DNA of 64,000 nt from Rodentibacter caecimuris (lineage in GTDB: Bacteria > Pseudomonadota > Gammaproteobacteria > Enterobacterales > Pasteurellaceae), in NCBI RefSeq assembly GCF_024622045.1, contig NZ_JANKBP010000005.1; one strand, 5' to 3'. Positions 35,059 through 44,222 of this stretch are shown piece after piece. The notes under the pieces are model-generated. The model had not been told where the DNA came from, searched no databases, and was given only the letters and a program-made list of their open reading frames with translations. The stretch's first letter is position 1. Each line of letters starts with the position of its first letter. Position numbers and translations under genes: made by a program.

Positions 35059-36739
35059 TGCTATCCGTCCCTTGTTGTGCTTGTTCCTCAAGCGGTTTCA
35101 CATCATTCAAACCCAATACGCTACCATACATCCAAGAGGTAAATTCGGCTTCCCGAATGGCTTCCCCCCAAGCGATGGGTTCAATACCACGCCAACGCTC
35201 TTCCATAAAGGCATTGAGTTGGGTGGTCGATTGGCGCGGAGTGGCGACCTCAAAACGGCTCATTAGTCCCGCGGCACGACAGGCGCAAAGTTCCGCTTGA
35301 CATGTCCCCATCCCCACTCGGGTACGACGGCGCAAATCCACCAGATTGTGAACGTCTAGTTCATCTACCGCATAACGTACTTCACCGGCAGTGACCGCTT
35401 CACATTCACATACCATAGAACGGTCTAAACGGGCTTTGTCTAGCAAACGGGTGGCGCGGGAACCGTGGCGGTACACGGCGGAATAACGAATAGTACTCGG
35501 CAATGAAATGACTTTTTGATTGGTTTCTTGACGGCTTTCCGTTGAACCCGGCAGCGGTTGTTCTGCCGTCACACAACGGGCGGTTTTATTAAGTTTTTTG
35601 CAAACTAAATCCGTTGTCCATTCCGCCATTAAACGATAAGTCATTAATTTACCGCCGGTGATAGTAATAAAACCGTCTAAACCGTCACGTTCTGCATGAT
35701 CTAGCAAAACAATACCACGGCTGACGTTTCGACCGGAAGGATCATCATCCGTTGCCACCAATGGGCGCACCCCGGCATAGGCACGCAGCACACGGGTATG
35801 CCGTAAACTTGGTGCGAGTTTTTCCCCTTCACGGAAAAGAATATCCACTTCTTCGGGGGTCACTTGCATATTATCGATTTGATCATAAGGAATTCGGCTA
35901 GAAGTCGTGCCAATCACACAAATGGTATCACCCGGCACGAGAATATCGGCGTCAGCAGGTTTACGACAGCGGTTAATCACCATTTTATTGATACGATGCC
36001 CCATAACGAGTAACGCTCCCTTTGCCGGAAACATTTTAATGTTGAGATCAGCATATTCTGCTATCCCTTGCCCCCAGATCCCACTGGCATTGACAACGAG
36101 CGGCGCAAAAAATTGGCGTTTAATTTTGTTTTTATGATCATAAACGTCCACACCAATGACTCTCCCGCCTTCCCGAATAAGATTTTTCACTTCGCAGTAG
36201 GTGAATATTTTGGCGCCGTTTTCTGCTGCGTCCATCATGTTAGAGGCGGTTAAACGAAAAGGATCAATAGAACCGTCCGGCACCACAACTGCCCCCACTA
36301 AATCAGGATTAACGGAAGGTTCCATAATTCTTGCAAGTTTAGGATCAATAGCAACCGCCTCAATACCGGATTTTGTACAACTTTCAATGAAGTTTTTTTG
36401 ATAGTCGAGAGAATCTTCAGGTAACGTAATAAATAACCCTTCCGTTTCATCCACACAATGACGTGCGATGTTGCGTAAGATACGATTTTCTTTAATACAT
36501 TCTTCCGCCGATTCCCGATCGTTCACCGCATAGCGCGCACCGCTATGTAAAAGACCATGATTACGACCCGTTGCGCCGGTCGCAATATCACGACGCTCCA
36601 GCAAAATACAATTAATACCGCGCAACGCACAATCACGTGCAATACCCGCACCGGTCGCCCCACCACCGATTATAATTACATCCGTGGATAAGGAAGAAAA
36701 GCTTCCGACATCTTGATATAAATTAGGTGATAATCCCAT
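35048..36739 (-). CDS. glpA: Anaerobic glycerol-3-phosphate dehydrogenase subunit A
   Basis: The catalytic FAD subunit that oxidises glycerol-3-phosphate to dihydroxyacetone phosphate, 563 residues. The FAD motif VIIIGGGATGAGIARD is near residue 20, the substrate-side NHGLLHSGARY and GGKLMTYR blocks are intact, and a C-terminal BFD-like Cys cluster (VCECEAVT...C.AELCACR) is present. The start at 36739 follows an AGGTA site. It diverges from glpT across 289 bases holding two CRP sites. Confidence 0.96.
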   Translation of the reverse strand: MGLSPNLYQDVGSFSSLSTDVIIIGGGATGAGIARDCALRGINCILLERRDIATGATGRNHGLLHSGARYAVNDRESAEECIKENRILRNIARHCVDETEGLFITLPEDSLDYQKNFIESCTKSGIEAVAIDPKLARIMEPSVNPDLVGAVVVPDGSIDPFRLTASNMMDAAENGAKIFTYCEVKNLIREGGRVIGVDVYDHKNKIKRQFFAPLVVNASGIWGQGIAEYADLNIKMFPAKGALLVMGHRINKMVINRCRKPADADILVPGDTICVIGTTSSRIPYDQIDNMQVTPEEVDILFREGEKLAPSLRHTRVLRAYAGVRPLVATDDDPSGRNVSRGIVLLDHAERDGLDGFITITGGKLMTYRLMAEWTTDLVCKKLNKTARCVTAEQPLPGSTESRQETNQKVISLPSTIRYSAVYRHGSRATRLLDKARLDRSMVCECEAVTAGEVRYAVDELDVHNLVDLRRRTRVGMGTCQAELCACRAAGLMSRFEVATPRQSTTQLNAFMEERWRGIEPIAWGEAIREAEFTSWMYGSVLGLNDVKPLEEQAQQGTDSNEF

Positions 36740-37028
36740 GTTTACCTCCAGATCCCACAATAAATAAATAATAAAAAATAAACCCACTTCGTTTGATTGT
36801 AGAGAATAATGCCTAAATTAACAACATATTGAGCGAAAAAGAAAATATATTTGTGAGCAAGATCACTATATTTTCGTACTCGCTCATGCAGACATGATTT
36901 TTTGTGAACAACTTCACATTTTTTAACTCGAAAACTTTCTTATTTTTTATTTTTCATTATTATGCACGCTGTCCCTTTCTTTTTTGTTCAGAAGGGAAAA
37001 TCATAATTATAAATGTTGGAGAAAAATT
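36740..37028. promoter_or_regulatory. Divergent glpABC/glpTQ control region with two CRP sites
   Basis: Two strong CRP sites are visible: TGTGA-N6-TCACT at 36852-36867 and a perfect TGTGA-N6-TCACA at 36903-36918, centres 51 bases apart. A GlpR operator is not clear, though a TTCG/CGAA-rich stretch (36870-36890) may hold half-sites. The arrangement implies cAMP-CRP activation of both operons, as in E. coli. Confidence 0.75.
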
Positions 37029-38471
37029 ATGTTTGGACCATTTAAACCCGCACCGCATATTGCGGAACTTCCTGCGGAAAAAATTGATTCTACCTATAAA
37101 CGCTTACGTTGGCAGGTATTCGCAGGGATATTCTTTGGTTATGCCGCTTATTATTTTGTGCGTGCAAACTTTGACTTGGCTCAAAAAGGTTTAATTGAAG
37201 CCGGTATGTATAACAAGGCGGAATTGGGTCTTGTCGGTACGGCTGCCGGTTTAGCTTACGGTTTGTCAAAATTCTTTATGGCAATGCTTTCGGATCGTTC
37301 TAACCCGAAAGTATTTTTACCATTCGGTTTATTATTATCCGGTTTATGTATGACCATGATGGGTTTATTCCCGTGGGCAACATCCGGTATCGTGATCATG
37401 TGGATTATGATCTTTTTAAACGGTTGGTTTCAAGGAATGGGCTGGCCTCCATGCGGACGAACGATGGTTCACTGGTGGTCTAAATCCGAACGTGGAACCA
37501 TTGTTTCTATTTGGAATACCGCACACAACCTCGGAGGTATGGTGCCGGGGGCGATGGTACTTCTAGCCGGAGCAATTTATTTCAGCACACACGGCGTTGA
37601 AGCAACCGCAAAAGATGTATGGCAACAAGCGCTTTACTATCCAGGTATCGCTGCGATGATCATCGCTATTCCAATTTATCTTGTAATGAAAGATACCCCA
37701 CAATCTTGTGGCTTACCGCCGGTTGAAAAATGGCGTAATGACTATCCGGACGACTATAACGAAAAAACTTACGAGCATGAGCTTTCTACCAAAGAAATCT
37801 TTATGACTTATGTCTTGAAAAACAAATTATTATGGTACATCGCCATTGCTAACGTGTTCGTTTACTTAATCCGCTACGGTGTGTTGAAATGGTCTCCGGT
37901 TTACTTAGGTGAAGTAAAACACTTCAACATTAAAGGTACGGCATGGGCATACACCATTTATGAATTGGCCGCTATTCCGGGTACATTATTATGCGGTTGG
38001 GTATCTGACCACGTATTCAAGGGTAAACGGGGATTAACCGGTTTTATCTTCATGATCTTAACCACCATTGCTGTTGTGGCATTATGGAAAAACCCGGCTA
38101 CGCCTGAAGCAGAGATTGCCAGCTACAGTGCATGGTATGAAAACCCATATCAATTAACCGACTTCATTTTAATGACGACTATCGGCTTCTTAATTTATGG
38201 CCCGGTGATGTTAATCGGCTTACATGCCCTTGAACTTGCGCCGAAAAAAGCTGCGGGTACGGCAGCCGGTTTCACCGGATTATTCGGTTATTTAGGCGGT
38301 ACCGTATCAGCCTCTGCCGTTGTCGGCTGGGCGGCAGAATACTACGGCTGGGATGGCGGTTTCTACGTCATGATCGCCGGCGGTATCTTAGCAGTGTTAT
38401 TACTTCTCAATGTAATGATTGAAGAAGGCAAACACAAAGCAAAATTAGGTGATACCTACGGTACGAAATAA
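37029..38471 (+). CDS. glpT: Glycerol-3-phosphate/phosphate antiporter
   Basis: A 480-residue major facilitator that imports G3P in exchange for phosphate. About 12 spans alternate with basic loops; the family marks YAAYYFVRANFDLA near the first span, GWPPCGRTMVHWWSKSERG and IYEL...PGTLLCGW are present. The frame opens upstream, but the ATG at 37029 (MFGPFKPAPH) matches GlpT. It is followed by a terminator and glpQ. Confidence 0.96.
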   Translation: MFGPFKPAPHIAELPAEKIDSTYKRLRWQVFAGIFFGYAAYYFVRANFDLAQKGLIEAGMYNKAELGLVGTAAGLAYGLSKFFMAMLSDRSNPKVFLPFGLLLSGLCMTMMGLFPWATSGIVIMWIMIFLNGWFQGMGWPPCGRTMVHWWSKSERGTIVSIWNTAHNLGGMVPGAMVLLAGAIYFSTHGVEATAKDVWQQALYYPGIAAMIIAIPIYLVMKDTPQSCGLPPVEKWRNDYPDDYNEKTYEHELSTKEIFMTYVLKNKLLWYIAIANVFVYLIRYGVLKWSPVYLGEVKHFNIKGTAWAYTIYELAAIPGTLLCGWVSDHVFKGKRGLTGFIFMILTTIAVVALWKNPATPEAEIASYSAWYENPYQLTDFILMTTIGFLIYGPVMLIGLHALELAPKKAAGTAAGFTGLFGYLGGTVSASAVVGWAAEYYGWDGGFYVMIAGGILAVLLLLNVMIEEGKHKAKLGDTYGTK

Positions 38472-38479
38472 TCCGTGTC

Positions 38480-38515
38480 AAAAAGGCGACAAGCAAGTGC
38501 TGAAGTCGCCTTTTT
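38480..38515 (+). terminator. Terminator after glpT
   Basis: Stem AAAAAGGCGAC/GTCGCCTTTTT with a 13-base loop and a T run right after the glpT stop. Read-through to glpQ may be partial. Confidence 0.85.
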
Positions 38516-38617
38516 CATTTAATAAATCCTTAATATTAATGGATTATATTGATTCAACATTATTCATTCACGAAAACAGTCTTAAAATTAACCGCACTTC
38601 TTCAAGGAGAAATATTA

Positions 38618-39709
38618 ATGAAACTTAAAACATTAGCCTTTTCTTTACTGGCCACTAGCGTATTAGTCGGCTGTAGCAGTCAATCTTCAATGATGGCAAG
38701 TAATATGAAATCAGAAAAACTTATTATCGCTCACCGTGGTGCAAGCGGCTACTTACCGGAGCATACACTGGAATCCAAAGCGCTTGCCTTTGGTCAACAA
38801 GCGGATTATTTAGAACAAGATTTAGCCATGACAAAAGATGGTCGTCTCATTGTCATTCATGATCACTTTTTAGACGGTTTAACCGATGTGGCAAAAAAAT
38901 TCCCAAACCGTCATCGTAAAGACGGTCGTTATTATGTGATTGACTTCACCTTAAAAGAAATTCAAAGTTTGAATATGACGGAAAACTTTGAAACCAAAGA
39001 CGGTAAGCAAGTTGCCGTTTATCCGAAACGTTTCCCACTTTGGAAATCCCATTTCAAAATCCATACCTTTGAAGATGAAATTGAATTTATTCAAGGTTTA
39101 GAAAAATCCACCGGTAAAAAAGTGGGCATTTACCCTGAAATTAAAGCACCTTGGTTCCATCATCAAAATGGTAAAGATATTGCCGCCGAAACACTCAAAG
39201 TATTGAAAAAATACGGTTATGACAAAAAAACCGATAGAGTTTATTTGCAAACCTTTGATTTCAACGAGTTAAAACGTATCAAAACCGAATTACTACCGAA
39301 AATGGGAATGGATTTGAAATTAGTGCAATTAGTGGCATACACCGATTGGCACGAAACCGAGGAAAAAAATGCGCAAGGCAAATGGGTGAACTATGATTAT
39401 GATTGGATGTTCAAACCGGGTGCAATGGCTGAAGTAGTGAAATATGCGGATGGCGTAGGGCCGGGTTGGTATATGTTAGTTGATAAAGAAAAATCAAAAG
39501 TCGGTAATATTCAATACACCCCATTAGTGAAAGAGTTAGCACAATATAATGTGGAGTTACATCCTTATACCGTTCGTAAAGATGCTTTACCGGAATTTTT
39601 TACCAATGTAAATCAAATGTATGATACCTTGCTAAATAAAGCCGGGGCAACAGGGGTGTTTACGGATTTCCCTGATACCGGAGTTGAATTTTTGAAAGGT
39701 AAAAAATAA
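38618..39709 (+). CDS. glpQ: Glycerophosphodiester phosphodiesterase, protein D-like lipoprotein
   Basis: A 363-residue lipoprotein homologous to H. influenzae protein D (Hpd). The signal peptide ends at the lipobox VLVGCSS; the GDPD domain follows with IAHRGASGYLPEHT, EQDLAMTKDG and the HDHFLD residues that hold metal and substrate. In Haemophilus it is on the outer membrane and liberates G3P from host glycerophosphocholine. The ATG at 38618 has an AGGAG site; the upstream frame does not. A USS lies just before, near 38598. It follows glpT and may share regulation. Confidence 0.95.
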   Translation: MKLKTLAFSLLATSVLVGCSSQSSMMASNMKSEKLIIAHRGASGYLPEHTLESKALAFGQQADYLEQDLAMTKDGRLIVIHDHFLDGLTDVAKKFPNRHRKDGRYYVIDFTLKEIQSLNMTENFETKDGKQVAVYPKRFPLWKSHFKIHTFEDEIEFIQGLEKSTGKKVGIYPEIKAPWFHHQNGKDIAAETLKVLKKYGYDKKTDRVYLQTFDFNELKRIKTELLPKMGMDLKLVQLVAYTDWHETEEKNAQGKWVNYDYDWMFKPGAMAEVVKYADGVGPGWYMLVDKEKSKVGNIQYTPLVKELAQYNVELHPYTVRKDALPEFFTNVNQMYDTLLNKAGATGVFTDFPDTGVEFLKGKK

Positions 39710-39725
39710 TTTTTCTGTGTACAAC

Positions 39726-39763
39726 AAAAGAACCCAATCTATAAAAGACTGGGTTCTTTTTTG
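39726..39763 (+). terminator. Terminator after glpQ
   Basis: An imperfect stem AAAGAACCCA/TGGGTTCTTT with a run of T. It sits between glpQ and the convergent glpF. Confidence 0.8.
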
Positions 39764-39810
39764 TATGTTTGAAAAAGTGCGGTTGATTTTCAACCTGTTT
39801 TCCACTTTAG

Positions 39811-40554
39811 TTACATCACCACCGCATAAGCTGCCGCTGCCAATAATGATCCGATGATTGGCCCCACAATCGGCACCCAGCTATATCCCCAATCCGGTTT
39901 AGTATTTAATTGACGACTGAGGAAAAGTCCTAAGGTTAAACGCGGCCCAAAATCCCGAGCCGGATTGATGGCATAACCGGTTGTTCCCCCCAAACTTAAA
40001 CCAATTGCCCAAACAAGAATAGCCACCGGTAACGCCCCGATAGAACCTAAACCGATAGGCGTTACTTCCGTTGTTCCCGGTAAGGTAATATCCGCACCAA
40101 CCAGATAAAAAATCACAAATACCAAAACAAACGTACCGATAATTTCACTAATAAGGTTGCTTGGGTAATGACGAATTGCAGGTTCCGTGCAGAAACAGGC
40201 ACGTTTCAAACCTTCATTTTCTGTGGCTAAGAAATGATTGCGGTACATTATATAAACCAACAACGCTCCCACCATACCGCCAAGAACCTGAGCGATAACA
40301 TACCCCGCGACTAACCCCCAGTCGAATGCACCTTTTGCGGCAAGCCCTAAGGTAACGGCTGGATTCAAATGTGCACCGCTGTAAGGTCCGACAACAACAA
40401 CTGCCACATACACGGCAAACGCCCATGCGGTGGTAATCACAATCCAGCCGGAACTTTGCCCTTTTGTTTTATCCAAACAAACATTGGCAACCACGCCATT
40501 CCCTAACAAAATCATAAGCGCGGTGCCGAAAAACTCTGCAAAATAAGCATTCAT
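39811..40554 (-). CDS. glpF: Glycerol uptake facilitator GlpF
   Basis: An aquaglyceroporin of 247 residues that lets glycerol diffuse in. Both NPA motifs are intact (GAHLNPAVTLG and GYAINPARDFG), and six spans plus two half-helices can be traced. The C-terminus ends shortly after the sixth span. It diverges from glpK across 387 bases. Confidence 0.95.
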   Translation of the reverse strand: MNAYFAEFFGTALMILLGNGVVANVCLDKTKGQSSGWIVITTAWAFAVYVAVVVVGPYSGAHLNPAVTLGLAAKGAFDWGLVAGYVIAQVLGGMVGALLVYIMYRNHFLATENEGLKRACFCTEPAIRHYPSNLISEIIGTFVLVFVIFYLVGADITLPGTTEVTPIGLGSIGALPVAILVWAIGLSLGGTTGYAINPARDFGPRLTLGLFLSRQLNTKPDWGYSWVPIVGPIIGSLLAAAAYAVVM

Positions 40555-40941
40555 AAGAGAATCTCCATCGAATAGTTGAAGAAAGTATTTCTAAATAGGG
40601 TCTCTAGCCACTTTTGCCGACAACGCTAAAAAAACCCGCTAAGAAGTACAAGTAAGCAATTATGTTCGTATTTTTTCAAACTTGAGAAACTCAATGTGAG
40701 CGCACTTATTATCTTCTAAAAACCCTACTCTTCAAGTAGGTATTCCAAGTAAATTTTAGAAATGCGAACTTGATCACATAATCTATCGAAAAAGAACATT
40801 TTTTTGTGATCATTGTCATAAAATTGCAAAATGGGTATTTAAATTCAGTGATAATTCAATTAGCTTACGAGCGCAATTTGTTCGTTTTTAGTTCAAAACA
40901 TTCGTTTACAATAAAAAACGTACTATCAAGGAGTTTTTATC
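40555..40941. promoter_or_regulatory. Divergent glpF/glpK control region
   Basis: This 387-base gap without a gene holds two CRP candidates: TGCGA-N6-TCACA at 40763-40778 and TGTGA-N6-TCATA at 40805-40820. GlpR-like half-sites are visible near glpF (ATGTTCG, about 40660) and before glpK (TTGTTCGTTTTTAGTTC and ACATTCGTTT, 40878-40907). A GGAG site precedes glpK. I see no RNA gene here. Confidence 0.6.
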
Positions 40942-42453
40942 ATGACTGACAAAAAATACATTATTGCTCTAGATCAGGGGACTACCAGCTCTCGAGCCGT
41001 ACTATTGGATCATAACGCTAACATTGTTGAAATTGCGCAACGCGAATTTACTCAAATTTACCCGCGTGCAGGTTGGGTAGAACACAACCCAATGGAAATT
41101 TGGGCAACGCAAAGCTCCACCCTCAATGAAGTCGTTGCCAAAGCCGGTATCACTTCTGATGAAATCGCCGCAATTGGTATCACCAACCAACGTGAAACCA
41201 CGATTGTGTGGGAAAAATCAACAGGTGTACCTGTTTATAACGCCATTGTTTGGCAATGTCGCCGTACCGCTGACATTACCGATAAACTGAAAGAAGACGG
41301 TTACGAGGATTATATTCGCCATACCACAGGATTAGTAGTCGATCCTTATTTCTCCGGTACTAAAGTAAAATGGATTTTGGACAATGTAGAAGGTGCGCGT
41401 GAAAAAGCAGAACGTGGTGAATTATTATTCGGTACTGTGGATACGTGGCTTGTGTGGAAACTAACTCAAGGCCGTGTACACGTAACCGATTACACGAATG
41501 CCTCACGCACTATGTTATTTAATATTCACACCAAACAGTGGGATGACAAGATGCTTGAAATCTTGAATATCCCACGCTCCATGTTGCCTGAAGTGCGTAA
41601 TTCTTCTGAAATTTACGGTCAAACCAACATTGGCGGTAAGGGCGGTGTACGTATTCCGGTTGCGGGTATTGCCGGAGACCAACAGGCTGCGCTTTACGGT
41701 CATTTATGCGTGCATGCCGGACAAGCCAAAAACACCTACGGCACAGGTTGTTTTATGTTGCTCCACACTGGTGATAAAGCGATCACCTCAAAAAACGGCT
41801 TGCTTACCACCATCGCCTGTAATGCGAAAGGCGAACCGGAATACGCATTAGAAGGCTCGGTATTTATTGCCGGTGCCTCTATTCAATGGTTACGGGATGA
41901 ACTCAAAATTGTTCACGATAGTTTCGATTCCGAATACTTTGCCCAAAAAGTACAGGACAGCAACGGTGTTTATGTCGTACCCGCGTTCACCGGTTTAGGC
42001 GCACCTTATTGGGATCCTTATGCTCGCGGCGCTATTTTCGGGCTTTCCCGTGGCGCAAATCGTAACCACATTGTTCGCGCTACTCTTGAGTCTATCGCCT
42101 ATCAAACCCGTGACGTATTAGAAGCCATGCAATCCGATTCGGGTGAACGCTTACAATACCTCCGTGTCGATGGCGGTGCTACAAATAACAATTTCTTAAT
42201 GCAATTCCAAGCGGATATTCTAGATGTGAATGTGGAACGCCCCGTAGTGAAAGAAGTGACCGCATTAGGTGCAGCCTATCTGGCAGGTCTTGCCACCGGT
42301 TTTTGGAAAGACTTAGACGAACTTCGCGATAAAGCACGGGTAGAGCGTACTTTCACACCGGATAACGACAATGAAAAACGCGAACGCCGCTATAAAGGCT
42401 GGAAAAAAGCGGTAAAACGTTCACTGGAATGGGCGAAGGAAGATGCGGAATAA
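40942..42453 (+). CDS. glpK: Glycerol kinase
   Basis: Phosphorylates glycerol to G3P, trapping it in the cell. The 503-residue protein begins with IALDQGTTSSRA (ATP-binding phosphate 1), has GITNQRETT, and the GDQQAALYG and DGGATNNNFLMQF blocks of the FGGY family. Start at 40942 follows AAGGAG. It ends 38 bases before a USS pair terminator. Confidence 0.97.
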   Translation: MTDKKYIIALDQGTTSSRAVLLDHNANIVEIAQREFTQIYPRAGWVEHNPMEIWATQSSTLNEVVAKAGITSDEIAAIGITNQRETTIVWEKSTGVPVYNAIVWQCRRTADITDKLKEDGYEDYIRHTTGLVVDPYFSGTKVKWILDNVEGAREKAERGELLFGTVDTWLVWKLTQGRVHVTDYTNASRTMLFNIHTKQWDDKMLEILNIPRSMLPEVRNSSEIYGQTNIGGKGGVRIPVAGIAGDQQAALYGHLCVHAGQAKNTYGTGCFMLLHTGDKAITSKNGLLTTIACNAKGEPEYALEGSVFIAGASIQWLRDELKIVHDSFDSEYFAQKVQDSNGVYVVPAFTGLGAPYWDPYARGAIFGLSRGANRNHIVRATLESIAYQTRDVLEAMQSDSGERLQYLRVDGGATNNNFLMQFQADILDVNVERPVVKEVTALGAAYLAGLATGFWKDLDELRDKARVERTFTPDNDNEKRERRYKGWKKAVKRSLEWAKEDAE

Positions 42454-42483
42454 GAGGAAATAATCCTTAAAGAAGGTAAAAGC

Positions 42484-42515
42484 AAAAGTGCGGTCAAATT
42501 TCACCGCACTTTTTC
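42484..42515. terminator. Inverted USS pair acting as terminator
   Basis: Two uptake words facing each other (AAAAGTGCGGT at 42484 and ACCGCACTTTTT at 42504) form a stem and T run between convergent glpK and the VirK/YbjX-family gene. Confidence 0.8.
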
Positions 42516-42519
42516 ATTC

Positions 42520-43386
42520 TTAAAGTCCTAATTTTTCCGTCATGGATTTTGCCAAGTCATCCAACATAGCATAACGTTTCCGATACATAGAACGTTTTTT
42601 ACTTGGCACATCATCAAGATTTCTATTCTCTTCCAAAGGCAAAACCCAATAATCTTTTCGTTGTCCGCCTGATTCCGAAAAAATGGCATCATAATCCACG
42701 GTATAGCTTTTCGATTGAATAAAGCGAGATTTATTTTGATATTTTTGAGGAATGCCAAGTAATGTTTTAAAACCTAAAATCTTAGTGAGGGCCTTCATCG
42801 TTTCTACCATCAAGTAAGCCGGACGTAAACCATGGCAAGATTTAGTCAGGTGTTTCACCATTTCTTTTGAGCCTTCAAAATTCGGCCCTTGCACAACGGC
42901 AATAAGCAAGGCATTTTCAAGTTTGGCGAAGGTGAGCAAATACACCAATTCATTTTTAGGTTTGTGCCACAGCTCGAGCACCCAATAGCCCTCCATCGGT
43001 TGATGCGTCGTCATACTTAATGTGATTTCAAAATCGGGGATAACCTCACCAAAACTTAATGATTGTTCCCATAATGGTTTGGAAAGTGCAGTTAATTTTT
43101 CAGGTAAAAACTGAAGGTTATCACACATATATTGAAAGCGTTTAGATGCGCTAAAGCGTTTATCTAAAAAACGCGACACCAATGGATAGGCATAATTTAC
43201 ACGCTCATTAAATATCGGAATAAGGGCAGGGTGTCGGTTAATAAAGCCCTCAAACCGTTTGATCCAATGCCAATGCAAAAGGCTGCGCAAATTGTAACGA
43301 AAACGTTTTAAATAATCATAACGACCGGGGCGGTCGGGATGAATAACATTCGCTTTTACCCAAGTATATTGCTGTTTTGTTGTCAT
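42520..43386 (-). CDS. VirK/YbjX family protein (DUF535)
   Basis: A 288-residue protein of the DUF535 family, related to Salmonella/E. coli VirK and YbjX, which are linked to resistance to antimicrobial peptides and outer membrane structure. No catalytic motif is clear; the conserved ALLIAVVQGPNFEGSKE and LRPAYLMVETM blocks are visible. No signal peptide. It is convergent with glpK and divergent from engB. Confidence 0.82.
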   Translation of the reverse strand: MTTKQQYTWVKANVIHPDRPGRYDYLKRFRYNLRSLLHWHWIKRFEGFINRHPALIPIFNERVNYAYPLVSRFLDKRFSASKRFQYMCDNLQFLPEKLTALSKPLWEQSLSFGEVIPDFEITLSMTTHQPMEGYWVLELWHKPKNELVYLLTFAKLENALLIAVVQGPNFEGSKEMVKHLTKSCHGLRPAYLMVETMKALTKILGFKTLLGIPQKYQNKSRFIQSKSYTVDYDAIFSESGGQRKDYWVLPLEENRNLDDVPSKKRSMYRKRYAMLDDLAKSMTEKLGL

Positions 43387-43490
43387 TTTTCTTGTTATAT
43401 GAATAGATTCTTAAGCGAAACTATTTTACACAATTTCAGCAAAATTACGATCTATGATATGCTTAGCGCCGCAATATCAGAGGAAAAATT

Positions 43491-44108
43491 ATGTCTGAAA
43501 TTAAACTGAATTATCACAAAACCCACTTTCTTACGAGCGCGCCCAATATTCGTGCTATTCCGGAAGATAGCGGTATTGAAATTGCCTTTGCCGGTCGATC
43601 AAATGCGGGAAAATCTACCGCACTCAACGCATTAACAAATCAAAAAAATCTGGCTCGCACCTCTAAAACCCCGGGGCGAACTCAGCTTATCAACTTATTT
43701 GAAGTCGAACCGAATTGTAAACTTGTGGATTTACCGGGCTACGGTTACGCCGCAGTACCGGAACAAATGAAAATCCAGTGGCAAAAATCCTTAGGGGAAT
43801 ATTTGCAAAAACGGGAATGTCTGGCAGGTTTAGTCGTATTGATGGATATTCGTCACCCCTTAAAAGATCTCGATCAACAAATGATTGAATGGGCAGTGTC
43901 GGCAAATTTGCCGGTTTTACTCCTGCTAACCAAAGCGGATAAATTAAGCCAAAGTGCACGTAGCAAACAAGTAAAAATGGTGCGGGAAGCCATTCTTCCC
44001 TTCCAAGGTGATATACAAGTGGAAGCCTTTTCAGCACAACATAAAATTGGTATTGATAAACTTGCGACAAAATTAGACTACTGGTTTTCTCCGGTTTTTG
44101 CGGAATAA
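43491..44108 (+). CDS. engB: Ribosome biogenesis GTPase EngB (YihA/YsxC)
   Basis: An essential GTPase for 50S assembly, 205 residues. G1 is GRSNAGKS, G3 DLPGYG, G4 TKADK, and G5 ends near VEAFSA; an AGGAAA site precedes the ATG. A terminator follows its stop and overlaps the control region of comM. Confidence 0.96.
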   Translation: MSEIKLNYHKTHFLTSAPNIRAIPEDSGIEIAFAGRSNAGKSTALNALTNQKNLARTSKTPGRTQLINLFEVEPNCKLVDLPGYGYAAVPEQMKIQWQKSLGEYLQKRECLAGLVVLMDIRHPLKDLDQQMIEWAVSANLPVLLLLTKADKLSQSARSKQVKMVREAILPFQGDIQVEAFSAQHKIGIDKLATKLDYWFSPVFAE

Positions 44109-44116
44109 AATGTAAA

Positions 44117-44138
44117 TATTGCGATCTTGCTCGCAAAA
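44117..44138 (+). promoter_or_regulatory. CRP-S (Sxy-dependent) site upstream of comM
   Basis: The 22-base site has the pattern TATTGCGATC-TT-GCTCGCAAAA, with the CRP-S halves TTGCGATC and TCGCAAAA and one mismatch in each ten-base half. The centre (44127/44128) lies 60-61 bases before the predicted start, which follows the -10 TATAGT at 44176-44181. This is class I geometry. It fits the known Sxy/CRP regulon membership of comM in H. influenzae. Confidence 0.82.
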
Positions 44139-44176
44139 AAAGCGTGTAATGAATGATTTCATCACACGCTTTTTTT
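44136..44176 (+). terminator. Terminator after engB, inside the comM promoter
   Basis: A stem AAAAGCGTGT/ACACGCTTTT with a 16-base loop and T run. It sits between the CRP-S site and the comM -10, with the T run abutting the -10. Confidence 0.82.
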
Positions 44177-44222
44177 ATAGTGTGAAAACTTCTTCAATTT
44201 TAACCGCACTTTTAGGATCTCC

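Noticed and set aside
40555..40941. A small RNA or riboswitch in the glpF-glpK gap.
   Set aside because: I see CRP and GlpR-like sites but no hairpin with T run or conserved aptamer pattern.
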